The notes beneath the pieces were generated by a model, which was given only the letters and a program-made list of their open reading frames with translations, was not told the DNA's origin and did no database searches. The translations under genes were made by a program, and so were the position numbers. Positions 23,930-32,379 of a stretch of DNA of 64,000 bases are shown piece by piece. This DNA is from FEB-12 sp964503315 (GTDB taxonomy: Bacteria; Zixibacteria; MSB-5A5; GN15; FEB-12): the NCBI GenBank assembly GCA_964503315.1, contig CAZCZL010000002.1, positions 1-64,000 of the forward strand, written 5' to 3'. How positions within the stretch are numbered: position 1 is the first letter of the stretch; the number at the start of each line of letters is the position of its first letter.

Positions 23930-25224
23930 CTCCGCCCCCAGTTCGAATTACCGTTCTCCAGAGAACGGAGATAGCCGATGTAGCAGCCCGAGAGCGTCCA
24001 GAATATCAGATTGACCGGGTAAGCCGAAAGCGTCGATCCCGTCATTCCGGTTATCAGCACCACCACGAGTGCCCCACAGGCCGCCATGGCCATCGGAGTA
24101 TCGCCGATCAGGATCAACTTGCGGATTGCCAATCCGACAGAGATGAGTATGCCCACGAATAGCAGCAGCCCCACCGCACCAGTCTCTATCCCGACCCACA
24201 ACAGTAGATTGTGACTCGTCAGATGTTGCTTGTTCGCGGAACTGAACTGACTCCCCATGGCGTCGGATGCGCTTCCCATCCCTGCTCCCAGAGGATACTC
24301 CGCGAACATTCGAGCACCATGTCGATAATCCTCGAACCGACCCTGCAGTCGTCCGTCCTCCTGAAGCGACTCCAGAACGGAATACCCCTCGACTATCGAG
24401 GCAAACGAGTCGGAGCTGCTTCTGAGCAAATAGAATGTCGCTAGCAGGACGACAACCGAGGTCAGCGTCACCGCCGCTACTCGCAGCCGTGCTCCACGCA
24501 TGACTAGAAATAGAACGACAGGGACAGACCCTACCAGCGCAATCACGCTTGACCGAGTGAGCGACGCAATTGCCGCTGTCACGGCCAATGTCGCCAACGC
24601 GGAATAATACCACTTCCCGCTTTGCGATCGCAGCGCCACAGCTATCCAGAAAATGATCCCGGCGAACAACCCCAGATGGAATGGTCCGGAAAACAGTCCG
24701 AACGAGCGGATCTTGCCGAACAACTGCCAGGTATCCATATTCGCGGCGGTATTCTCGATCATCGCCCTGTCAAAATCCGATATCACAAAAAACTGCTTTA
24801 TCGCGTAGAGCAGGATCGGCACGGAGCAAATCGCCAGAACTTTCCAGAGGAATTGGATATCGCGACGATCCCGCACCGCCAGCAGACCGACTATCAATCC
24901 CAGCATTTGGAAGACCAGCCGACGGTAGCTTTCAAGTCCGACGGCCATCGATGGCACATTCGGATGAAACAGCTCAATCGCTCCCACCAAGCCAAACGCC
25001 AGGACCAGCAATTCAACCGCGCCGGTCCGGTTTCGCCCGGACAACCAATGCAGGCAGGCAACTGCGCAGATTCCCGCCACCGCCAGATCGGTAGTAAACA
25101 GGAACAGCTTTGTCCCGGCCACGACCTTGGTGATATTGACATACAGTCCCACTGCAAACAGCAGTCCGATCGCGCGAGCCAGTCCGCTCGGACTTTCCCC
25201 TCTTCCCGTTAATGCGATGCTCAT
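23926..25224 (-). CDS. Wzy/O-antigen ligase-type membrane protein
   Basis: The 432-residue polytopic protein has about 11-12 hydrophobic spans and one large loop (roughly residues 300-355, with GRLQGRFEDYRHGARMF and PLGAGMGSASDAMG, then HNLLLWVGIETG), the pattern of the Wzy_C/WaaL superfamily that polymerises or ligates polysaccharide units in the periplasm. The His and Arg/Gly residues in that loop match the conserved active region. The ATG at 25224 is chosen: GGGGAGG precedes it, and it overlaps the upstream gene by ATGA. A GTG ten codons earlier is less likely. With Wzx and Wzz encoded in the same locus, the polymerase role is preferred over ligase. Confidence 0.85.
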   Translation of the reverse strand: MSIALTGRGESPSGLARAIGLLFAVGLYVNITKVVAGTKLFLFTTDLAVAGICAVACLHWLSGRNRTGAVELLVLAFGLVGAIELFHPNVPSMAVGLESYRRLVFQMLGLIVGLLAVRDRRDIQFLWKVLAICSVPILLYAIKQFFVISDFDRAMIENTAANMDTWQLFGKIRSFGLFSGPFHLGLFAGIIFWIAVALRSQSGKWYYSALATLAVTAAIASLTRSSVIALVGSVPVVLFLVMRGARLRVAAVTLTSVVVLLATFYLLRSSSDSFASIVEGYSVLESLQEDGRLQGRFEDYRHGARMFAEYPLGAGMGSASDAMGSQFSSANKQHLTSHNLLLWVGIETGAVGLLLFVGILISVGLAIRKLILIGDTPMAMAACGALVVVLITGMTGSTLSAYPVNLIFWTLSGCYIGYLRSLENGNSNWGRR

Positions 25225-26369
25225 GCCGCCTCCCCGTACGTTATCTCCGCGCACCGCTTCCAGGTGAATTGCTTGGCGAATTCCCTCGCGTGTTCACCCG
25301 CTACTTGTAGTCTTTCCCGATTGGTCAGCAGTTCACGAAGCTTCGCGGCAATCGCCTCCGGCTTCGATGGCTCCACCAGCCATCCCGTCTGCTCATTCAA
25401 TACAACCTCAGGCACGGCTCCTACAGAACTGGCCAGCGATGGCAACCCCTGCGCCGCGGCCTCAAGATAAACCAGTCCAAATCCTTCGACCTTCTGTCGG
25501 TCGGGCTCACCCGGCATACAGAAGAGCGAAGCCCGCGCGTACAGCCAGCGTACCTGCTCATCGTTCAGATTGCCCAAAAACCGCACATCGCATCCTGATT
25601 GCGCCGCGAGTCTCTGTAACTCCTGCTGATATTCAGCCTCACGCGCGGTACCAACGATCGCGTAGACGATGTCTCGTTTGAGATGTTCGGGGAGCCCGGC
25701 CAAACCACGCAGCATTGTCCGGTGCCCCTTGCGACTATCCAGGCGGGCAACTGTTGCCAGGAGTATCTTGTTGCCGATTTCAGCTAATTGCGGAATTGCG
25801 ACGATCGGTGTCGCCAACTCAAACCAATACTGGCTGACCCCCAATGGTGAAATCTCTATCCGGTCACTCGGTATGCGCGGACACTTCTCGAGCAGCAATC
25901 CCTTGGTGAATTGGGATATCGCGACCAACCGCGATGGATACTCAAACATTCGGCGCGTCCCAGTCATAGTCGCCTGTACCGAGGTCCGTAGCCCCAGTAT
26001 ATCTGTTCCGTAGACTGTCGCCTGATAATCGATTGCTCGAAAACGTCGCGCAAACGCCAGTGCCATCACAAAGGATGGATCCACCGCATGCACCAGATCA
26101 TATCCTGTCGAATTCAACCGCGCTACTCGCCAGAAGAGCGACGGCAACTCCTTCGGCCCGTAATTCGCCGCCCGGTATCTGGCCAATCGAAAGGGCAATT
26201 GATCATCGAATAACGTTTGGTCCTGACCATAGTCCGGAGCGACGACAGTCACTTCATGCCCCGATCCGGCCGCGGCGACTGCCAACTCAGTGGCATACCG
26301 GGCGATTCCTCCATGCGCGGGAGCAAACTCATGCGTCAGCATGAGGATCTTCTTACGCCCTCTGGTCAT
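25221..26369 (-). CDS. GT4 family glycosyltransferase
   Basis: The 382-residue enzyme has the classic GT4 layout: N-terminal acceptor domain ILMLTHEFAPAHGGIARYA, hinge IEISPLGV, and C-terminal nucleotide-sugar site LLATVARLDSRKGHRTML, VRFLGNLNDEQVRWLY and the Glu-x7-Glu motif EGFGLVYLEAAAQGLPSLA. It retains the donor sugar configuration and usually makes alpha linkages in lipid-linked oligosaccharides. It is translationally coupled at both ends by 4-nt overlaps with the flippase and polymerase genes. Donor and acceptor are unknown. Confidence 0.92.
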   Translation of the reverse strand: MTRGRKKILMLTHEFAPAHGGIARYATELAVAAAGSGHEVTVVAPDYGQDQTLFDDQLPFRLARYRAANYGPKELPSLFWRVARLNSTGYDLVHAVDPSFVMALAFARRFRAIDYQATVYGTDILGLRTSVQATMTGTRRMFEYPSRLVAISQFTKGLLLEKCPRIPSDRIEISPLGVSQYWFELATPIVAIPQLAEIGNKILLATVARLDSRKGHRTMLRGLAGLPEHLKRDIVYAIVGTAREAEYQQELQRLAAQSGCDVRFLGNLNDEQVRWLYARASLFCMPGEPDRQKVEGFGLVYLEAAAQGLPSLASSVGAVPEVVLNEQTGWLVEPSKPEAIAAKLRELLTNRERLQVAGEHAREFAKQFTWKRCAEITYGEAA

Positions 26370-27940
26370 GCGCCACTCCTTCCAAGGCGAACCGCCAGAA
26401 TGCGTTTTACCTCACCCCGCTCGTTTTCGCTCAGGGCAAAGCGCCACGCGAAAAGCACGACCAACGCCAAAAGAGCGATCCCCAGTAAAACCCTCAATCC
26501 TGTTGCCGGAATGAACGCTATTCCGCACGCAATCAGCAGCGACAACAACCCAAAGACGAGTACCTCCGGTTTCGGAATTATCACCGACCAGGTCGTACCC
26601 ACGACGCGCGCAGACATGAAGAACAGCACCGCCGATTCCAAAAGTAGTCGACCCGTCCAAACAGCCGCCGCGCCGCTTATGCCAAATCGATCGGTCGCCA
26701 GCCAAAGAGCGGCGACATAGATCGGAAGTTCGATCAGGTACATGATCGCGGTCAGATCGGGTCGCCCCAGCGCCTCGATCGCTGAGAGCGGCACTCGCGC
26801 CATTGAGTTCAGTACCACACCGACCGCCATTATCTGGAGTACGAGCGCACTGTGATGAGCGAAATCTGCGTTGAGCCACAAACTCAGAAACGGCTCGGCC
26901 AGTGTTAATGCCCCAACCGCGATCGGAAGCATCACCAACAGGATATACCTCACTGCCTTCTGATGCAGTCGTATCACTTCCGCACGACGGTTCGCCGTGT
27001 ACGCGCTGAAAACAGGAAACAGCACGGTTACCAGACCCATCGGAATGATGAACAACTTGGCCATCAGGTCGAACGGCGTGGCGTAATACGCGACCGCCGT
27101 CAACGTCAGCAATCCGCCGACAAGCAGCCTGTCCATTTGGCCCATCATCGGCGCAATCACATTGCTGATCGTCACCCACTTCCCATAACTCAGAAGCTGC
27201 ACCAAGATTCTCCGGTCGATGCGACCGAATCGGAACACCTGCAGATCGCGCAAGGCAAATCGTACATATACCAACATCACGACGAATTTCGCCAGAGTCA
27301 TCGCCAGGACGATATAGAACAGACTTCGGGAGAACGGAAGAACCAGCAACGGCATGAGGAATGCAGAAATACTGCTCGGCACACGGATCGAATTGGTGAG
27401 CGCGAATTTCTGATGGGCCTCCAGCACTCCTCGAGAGCAGGCATTGGTCAGCAGGATCGGGATCGAAATCGCAATCACATACATCGCGGCGATCGATTCA
27501 GCATGCAGCGCTTCGGGCACATTCAGCCACGATGTCACCACAGTTGGCGCCAGCAACGACACCAGCACCGTTCCGAACAACCCACCGCCCACCGAAAGCG
27601 TCAGCGCGCTCACCACCAACGGCGCTAGTTCCGACCGTCTCCCCTGCGCGAGATACTCCGCGACAAACTTGGTTGTCGCACGACCGATCCCCATATCGAA
27701 AATGTTGAAATAACCCACCACCATCCAGGCCAGGGACAACAGCCCAAAACGGTCCGTTCCAAGATGCGCTACCAGCACCGGTATCGAGACAAATCCGACC
27801 ACCAGTGGCGCGGCCAGTCCGATGTAGTTGTACAATGAATTGCGGGCTAACTGACGCCCGGAGAACTCTTGCGACGATGCGGCTGTCGACTTTGCTATCG
27901 GTTCAGAAATCGATTTCGTACTCTCGGTCACTTTCATCAT
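26366..27940 (-). CDS. Wzx-type polysaccharide flippase
   Basis: The protein of about 524 residues has some 14 hydrophobic spans of the MOP superfamily (polysaccharide transport branch). The first helix region LARNSLYNYIGLAAPLVVGFVSIPVLV and the following LGTDRFGLLSLAWMVVGYF are typical for Wzx/RfbX proteins. It should turn the lipid-linked repeat unit across the inner membrane for Wzy. The start is uncertain: ATG at 27940 or 27937, both just after AAGGA; a TTG at 27988 would add 16 residues without improving the family match. First gene of the wzx-GT4-wzy-GT-GT run, with a promoter candidate at 28041-28073. Confidence 0.9.
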   Translation of the reverse strand: MMKVTESTKSISEPIAKSTAASSQEFSGRQLARNSLYNYIGLAAPLVVGFVSIPVLVAHLGTDRFGLLSLAWMVVGYFNIFDMGIGRATTKFVAEYLAQGRRSELAPLVVSALTLSVGGGLFGTVLVSLLAPTVVTSWLNVPEALHAESIAAMYVIAISIPILLTNACSRGVLEAHQKFALTNSIRVPSSISAFLMPLLVLPFSRSLFYIVLAMTLAKFVVMLVYVRFALRDLQVFRFGRIDRRILVQLLSYGKWVTISNVIAPMMGQMDRLLVGGLLTLTAVAYYATPFDLMAKLFIIPMGLVTVLFPVFSAYTANRRAEVIRLHQKAVRYILLVMLPIAVGALTLAEPFLSLWLNADFAHHSALVLQIMAVGVVLNSMARVPLSAIEALGRPDLTAIMYLIELPIYVAALWLATDRFGISGAAAVWTGRLLLESAVLFFMSARVVGTTWSVIIPKPEVLVFGLLSLLIACGIAFIPATGLRVLLGIALLALVVLFAWRFALSENERGEVKRILAVRLGRSGA

Positions 27941-28040
27941 CCTTGATGAACAGGCAACGTATGCCGGATCCCTTCCTGATTCAACCAAAACAGGACAATT
28001 CGAACCTACATCGCTGACTCACCGGGTCGAATTGTCAGTC

Positions 28041-28073
28041 CGGGCAGATATCCATATCTACCCGTACATTATA
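28041..28073 (-). promoter_or_regulatory. Candidate promoter and start-site palindrome of the wzx operon
   Basis: A perfect TATAAT (28068-28073) lacks a convincing -35 box. It is followed 3 nt later by the near-perfect palindrome CGGGTAGATAT-GG-ATATCTGCCCG (28041-28064), which would cover the start site or form a hairpin at the 5' end of the mRNA. Confidence 0.45.
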
Positions 28074-28222
28074 TATACAAGAAGGATGCCGAACCGCTCA
28101 TCCGCGCCAATGCCGTTATCACACGCGCACTTAGCGGAATGTTTCTATACGAGTGATTGATGTAGATGAGGATTCAAGGAAAGACTTGCTATTTTTAGCC
28201 GGAAAAAGATTCCGGGGCCGAC

Positions 28223-28798
28223 TTACCGTCCGGCAAAATGTCGGTCGATCATATCACACAGAATATGCGCAATCAGGATATGCATCTCCTGAATATGCGG
28301 CGTATGCGATGACGGCACAACCAACGCCAGATCACACGCATCTTTCAACTTCCCCCCAGTCCCTCCCGTTACGCCGACTACTTTCAACCCGCGCGCGTGC
28401 GCCGATTCGACCGCTCTGAGAATATTCGGTGAATTGCCGGAGGTCGATATCGCCATCAGCAGATCACCCTTCACTCCCAGCGCTTCCACCTGTCGCGAGA
28501 AGATCTGCTCGATCCCGAAATCATTCCCTATCGCCGTTAACGCCGAAGTATCTGTGGTCAGCGCGATCGCCGGGAGCGGTCGACGGTTTTTCGCCAGATA
28601 TCTCCCCGTCAACTCTGCCGCAATGTGCTGGGCATCGGCCGCCGACCCACCATTCCCACACAGGAGAATCTTGTTCCCCGACTCAAGAACATCGATAAGC
28701 TTTTTGCCGACCGCGGCTATCTGGTCGACCATCGTTTCCTGCACCGCCTGCGCGACTGTCAGATGGTCAGCGATTGATTTTCGTATTGAGTCGTTCAT
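28223..28798 (-). CDS. gmhA: Phosphoheptose isomerase-like SIS protein
   Basis: The 191-residue product belongs to the GmhA group of sugar isomerases, which convert sedoheptulose 7-phosphate to D-glycero-D-manno-heptose 7-phosphate. The SIS domain shows ILLCGNGGSAADAQHIAAELTGRY, then AISTSGNSPN and the late catalytic segment HTPHIQEMHILIAHILCD, with the His and Glu expected in GmhA. It is last in the rmlBADC run, sharing one base with the gene before it. No heptose kinase, phosphatase or adenylyl/guanylyl transferase is visible in this window, so the rest of the pathway must be elsewhere. Confidence 0.92.
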   Translation of the reverse strand: MNDSIRKSIADHLTVAQAVQETMVDQIAAVGKKLIDVLESGNKILLCGNGGSAADAQHIAAELTGRYLAKNRRPLPAIALTTDTSALTAIGNDFGIEQIFSRQVEALGVKGDLLMAISTSGNSPNILRAVESAHARGLKVVGVTGGTGGKLKDACDLALVVPSSHTPHIQEMHILIAHILCDMIDRHFAGR

Positions 28799-29268
28799 TA
28801 GTCCAACACAAAGGGTGAGTCTATGTTATTCTCATGCCGGATTTCGTCAACTTCTTCTCTCCTCCCCGGTCCGGCATATAACCTGTTCGGCGCATTATAC
28901 ACGATTCCATCCACCGTGCCAATATTCTTATAGGCATGCACCACCCCCGGCGGGACGATAACTCGCACCGGATTTCCCTCCCCGACATCGATCTTGAATG
29001 ACTGCCGGTAGCTTGCTGATTCCCGTCTCATGTCCCAGAGATACAACCTGAAGGTCGATGGCCCGATAAAGGCGAACAGATCCGCCTGCTCCCGATGTTC
29101 GTGCGGACCGCGCGCCACACCGGGCTTGGTCATCGATACATAGCTCATGACAGGATGATATTCTTCCGCTAGTTCGTCATGTCGAAATAGCTCCATCAGC
29201 CAGCCGCGGTCATCTGTGAACTTCTTTATGCGCGTGATGAGCACACCCTCTATCGGGCAATCCTTCAT
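28798..29268 (-). CDS. rmlC: dTDP-sugar 3,5-epimerase-related protein (RmlC family, variant)
   Basis: The 156-residue cupin aligns with dTDP-4-dehydrorhamnose 3,5-epimerase: SMTKPGVARGPHEH replaces the usual kkGvlRGLHyQ block but keeps the active His; RLYLWDMRRESASY matches the vDlR..SptyG block, and VPPGVVHAYKNIG the iP.GfAHGF block, with a Tyr soon after. The Lys that normally follows in QgKLV is an Asp here (REQADLF), and the protein is shorter than the usual 180. In the operon it takes the place expected for RmlC. It may still be the 3,5-epimerase or a related single epimerase. Start at 29268 has GGAGG and an ATGA overlap with rmlD. Confidence 0.78.
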   Translation of the reverse strand: MKDCPIEGVLITRIKKFTDDRGWLMELFRHDELAEEYHPVMSYVSMTKPGVARGPHEHREQADLFAFIGPSTFRLYLWDMRRESASYRQSFKIDVGEGNPVRVIVPPGVVHAYKNIGTVDGIVYNAPNRLYAGPGRREEVDEIRHENNIDSPFVLD

Positions 29269-30167
29269 CTCAACTTCCCTCCACACTCAGCCAGGAAATT
29301 CCGCAGGGCGACATCGTACGGACGCATCACATTCAACCCTGCCTCGTTCAATCGTCGATTCTCCAGTGCTGAGTATTTCGGCCGACGAGCAGGCCGCGGG
29401 AACTCTTCGGTCGTGCACGGAACCACATCTACATCCATGTTCAGTTCATCGAAAATCGATTTCGCGAATCCATACCACGACGTCTCCCCCTCCGATGTCG
29501 CATGCAGCAGACCAAACATTCCTTCTTCAAGTACTACTTTTGTTTGTCTCGCTATCTCATTTGTCCACGTAGGGTTACCAATCTGGTCGCTAACCACCTT
29601 AAGGGGTTTAACGGGCCCACCATTTTGCTTCGCCGTCCGTTGTTCTGTGGCCAATCGATACATCGTCTTCACGAAGTTCTTCCCGTACTGACCATACACC
29701 CAACTGATTCGCATGACGACGTAATTGTCTACCCAGGCCTTGACGCGCTCTTCTCCATCCGCCTTTGAACGTCCATACACCGTCTGCGGATTGACCTCGT
29801 CGGTCTCCAGATATGGCCTCGTTGTTGTCCCGTCGAACACATAATCGGTCGAATAGTACAGCATGTTTGCGCCTATCTTGGCTGTCGCCCGCGCGACATT
29901 TTCCGTGCCATCGGCGTTGATCGCCTGCGCCAATCCGGGGTTTGCCTCACACCCGTCAACATCCGTGTACGCCGCCGTATGTATCACCCACTGCGGCTTG
30001 ATCGCGCGAAAGGTTTCAAGTAGCCCGGTGAAATTGCAGATATCGACATCGTCCCGGTCGATTCCTACGACTGTCGCATGCTCCGACAGGTACGCCATCA
30101 GATCCATGCCCAGTTGTCCCTGACAGCCGGTGACCAGTATCTTACCAGTGATCGCCATTGACTTCAT
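29265..30167 (-). CDS. rmlD: dTDP-4-dehydrorhamnose reductase
   Basis: The enzyme reduces dTDP-4-dehydro-L-rhamnose to dTDP-L-rhamnose with NAD(P)H. The 300 residues show the Rossmann motif ILVTGCQGQLGMDL, then NPGLAQAINADGTENVA, YYSTDYVFDGT and the catalytic Tyr-x3-Lys in TVYGRSKADGE, with RISWVYGQYGKNFVKTM downstream. The start overlaps the end of rmlA by 17-26 nt; the ATG at 30167 has GAAGAT upstream and a second ATG lies three codons later. Part of the tight rmlB-rmlA-rmlD-rmlC-gmhA run. Confidence 0.95.
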   Translation of the reverse strand: MKSMAITGKILVTGCQGQLGMDLMAYLSEHATVVGIDRDDVDICNFTGLLETFRAIKPQWVIHTAAYTDVDGCEANPGLAQAINADGTENVARATAKIGANMLYYSTDYVFDGTTTRPYLETDEVNPQTVYGRSKADGEERVKAWVDNYVVMRISWVYGQYGKNFVKTMYRLATEQRTAKQNGGPVKPLKVVSDQIGNPTWTNEIARQTKVVLEEGMFGLLHATSEGETSWYGFAKSIFDELNMDVDVVPCTTEEFPRPARRPKYSALENRRLNEAGLNVMRPYDVALRNFLAECGGKLR

Positions 30168-31041
30168 TCATAATATCTTCAAGATACCGGCGATATTCGT
30201 TATTCCCCATCTCCCCGATTACCCTGTCCATCTGCTGTCGATTGATAAATCGCTGACGGTACGCGATCTCTTCAATACAGGCGATCTTCAGCCCCTGCCT
30301 TTTTTCGATCGTCGCGATAAACTCTCCGGCGTCCAGCATCGACTCATGTGTTCCCGTATCCAGCCAGGCGATCCCCCGCCCGAGTTTCACAACCTTGAGA
30401 TTCCCCCGCTCCAAATAGGCGCGGTTGACATCGGTTATCTCAAGCTCTCCCCGCTTCGATGGCTTGAGTTGTTTCGATATTTTCACAACCTCATTGTCGT
30501 ACAGGTAGAGGCCGGTAATGGCGTAATTTGATTTCGGGTGCGTCGGCTTCTCTTCGATTGATATCGCCTTCCCCGTCGCGTCGAACTCCGCCACTCCATA
30601 CCGCTCAGGATCTTTCACCCAATAGCCGAATACCAGCGCGCCATCGCGGAAGGTCGCCGCCTCCGGCAGAAAATCAAACACCCCGTAAAATATGTTATCT
30701 CCGAGAATGAGGGCAACCGAGTCATCCCCGATAAATTTCTCGCCAATGATAAACGCCTGCGCGATCCCTTCCGGCTTCGGCTGGATCGCGTACGAGATAT
30801 TCAACCCCAGATTATGCCCGTCCCCGAACAACGCCTCGAACTTCGGGATATCGCTTGGCGTGGAGATGATCAGTATATCCTGAATCCCGAACAGCATCAA
30901 AGTTGACAACGGATAGTAGATCATCGGCTTGTCATACACCGGGAGCAACTGCTTACAGACTACCTGCGTCACCGGATAAAGCCGCGTTCCGCTCCCACCC
31001 GCCAATATTATCCCCTTGGTCACTCTACCGCTCATGCTCAA
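30142..31041 (-). CDS. rmlA: Glucose-1-phosphate thymidylyltransferase
   Basis: The enzyme makes dTDP-glucose from dTTP and glucose 1-phosphate, the first step of rhamnose synthesis. The 299 residues carry the nucleotide-binding loop GIILAGGSGTRLYPVT, the substrate segment KQLLPVYDKPMIYYPLS, LILGDNIFYG with the metal-binding Asp, and the typical C-terminal WLDTGTHESMLDAGEFI and RQGLKIACIEEIAYR. All family blocks are intact. It is coupled to rmlB by an ATGA overlap and runs into rmlD. Confidence 0.97.
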   Translation of the reverse strand: MSMSGRVTKGIILAGGSGTRLYPVTQVVCKQLLPVYDKPMIYYPLSTLMLFGIQDILIISTPSDIPKFEALFGDGHNLGLNISYAIQPKPEGIAQAFIIGEKFIGDDSVALILGDNIFYGVFDFLPEAATFRDGALVFGYWVKDPERYGVAEFDATGKAISIEEKPTHPKSNYAITGLYLYDNEVVKISKQLKPSKRGELEITDVNRAYLERGNLKVVKLGRGIAWLDTGTHESMLDAGEFIATIEKRQGLKIACIEEIAYRQRFINRQQMDRVIGEMGNNEYRRYLEDIMNEVNGDHW

Positions 31042-32105
31042 ACCGACTTCCGTTGATGGTACATCCGCTCATAATACTGAAGATACTCGCCACTGATACA
31101 GTTCTCAAGCCATTCCGCGTTATCCAGATACCACCGAACTGTGCGCCGAAGCCCGTCCTCGAATGTGCACGATGGCTCCCAACCAAGCTCACGCTTTATT
31201 CGCGAAGCGTCGATCGCGTACCGACGGTCATGCCCCGGCCTATCCTCAACGAATGTGATCAGGGATTCACGCGGGCCGCCGCCAAGAAACTCATCCAGCG
31301 TTGTACAAAGCAGTCGCACCAGCGCGATATTGCTGATCTCATTATGCCCACCGATAGCGTACGTCCTCCCCTTCTCCCCTTTATGAAACACCAGTTCAAG
31401 CGCGGCGCAATGATCCTCGACATACAGCCAGTCCCGCACATTCCCGCCATCGCCGTAGACCGGCAACGGCAATCCCGCCACCGCGTTTCGAATCATCAGC
31501 GGAATCAGTTTTTCCGGGAATTGATACGGCCCGTAATTGTTCGAGCAGTTGGTCGTCACGATATCAAGACCATAAGTCTTATGGTACGCCCGCACCAGAT
31601 GATCCGCCGACGCTTTCGATGCCGAATATGGCGAGTTCGGGCGGTATGGACTCTCCTCGACAAAAAATCCACTCTCACCCAGCGACCCGTATACCTCGTC
31701 AGTCGAGACATGATAAAACCGGAATGGCTCCGTTTTTGACATCTCCCGTGCCAACTCCAGCAAATTGAATGTCCCGATGATATTAGTCGTAATGAAGTCC
31801 GATGGCCCGGAAATGGATCGGTCTACATGTGACTCCGCCGCCAAATGGATAAGGCCATCGAAACGATACTTTTCAAAAAGTGCTTGCAGCGTCTGGATAT
31901 CGCAGATATTGACTTTCTCAAACCGGTAGTTCGATGCGTCTTCGAGCGATTTCAGATTCGAGAGATTACCGGCGTAAGTCAGACAGTCCAAATTGACAAA
32001 CAGGTAGTCCTGATATTTCGGCACCATGCGCAACAGCAGGTTGGAGCCGATAAACCCCGCCCCTCCCGTCACCGCGATGCGACGTGTATGCTCAGTGATT
32101 TTCAT
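31038..32105 (-). CDS. rmlB: dTDP-glucose 4,6-dehydratase
   Basis: The 355-residue short-chain dehydratase makes dTDP-4-dehydro-6-deoxyglucose. It shows the NAD site RIAVTGGAGFIGSNLL, HLAAESHVDRSISGP, the catalytic HVSTDEVYGSLGE with the Asp-Glu pair, and the Tyr-x3-Lys in PYSASKASADHLVRAY, plus TTNCSNNYGPYQFPEKLIPL. First gene of the rhamnose run. A promoter TTGAAG-17-CATATT is 34 nt before the start. The ribosome binding site is weak. The rhamnose made here presumably goes into the polymer of the adjacent Wzx/Wzy genes. Confidence 0.97.
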   Translation of the reverse strand: MKITEHTRRIAVTGGAGFIGSNLLLRMVPKYQDYLFVNLDCLTYAGNLSNLKSLEDASNYRFEKVNICDIQTLQALFEKYRFDGLIHLAAESHVDRSISGPSDFITTNIIGTFNLLELAREMSKTEPFRFYHVSTDEVYGSLGESGFFVEESPYRPNSPYSASKASADHLVRAYHKTYGLDIVTTNCSNNYGPYQFPEKLIPLMIRNAVAGLPLPVYGDGGNVRDWLYVEDHCAALELVFHKGEKGRTYAIGGHNEISNIALVRLLCTTLDEFLGGGPRESLITFVEDRPGHDRRYAIDASRIKRELGWEPSCTFEDGLRRTVRWYLDNAEWLENCISGEYLQYYERMYHQRKSV

Positions 32106-32139
32106 CAGGTTACCTGCAGCCTTCCCTCACCTTTGCGGC

Positions 32140-32168
32140 AATATGGCACATCGATCGCGTCTCTTCAA
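32140..32168 (-). promoter_or_regulatory. Promoter of the rmlBADC-gmhA run
   Basis: TTGAAG (32163-32168), 17 nt, CATATT (32140-32145) on the minus strand, between tRNA-Thr and rmlB. Confidence 0.6.
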
Positions 32169-32227
32169 CAAAAACTGAGTGAGGTTGACTTGACACCCGA
32201 GTGGTGGGTTCGGGGGCTAAAAACTAA

Positions 32228-32300
32228 AGCCGGCGAAGGGATTCGAACCCCCGACAGCCTGATTACAAATCAGGTACTCTACCAACTGAGTTACGCCGGC
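32228..32300 (-). tRNA. tRNA-Thr (anticodon TGT)
   Basis: A 73-nt cloverleaf with acceptor GCCGGCG/CGCCGGC and anticodon stem CCTGA/TCAGG enclosing TTTGTAA. CCA is not encoded. It complements the CGT isoacceptor at 12679. Confidence 0.95.
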
Positions 32301-32310
32301 CTGGTCGACT

Positions 32311-32339
32311 ATGGTAAGGAATCAGAAGCCGTGATTCAA
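32311..32339 (-). promoter_or_regulatory. Promoter of tRNA-Thr(TGT)
   Basis: TTGAAT (32334-32339), 17 nt, TACCAT (32311-32316). The -35 box overlaps one arm of an inverted repeat, AAGCCGTG/CACGGCTT (32326-32333 and 32361-32368), which may be the cysS terminator stem, though it lacks a T-tract. Confidence 0.6.
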
Positions 32340-32379
32340 GTGCTTTTCAGCCCTTATAACCACGGCTTGTTTTCAATGT

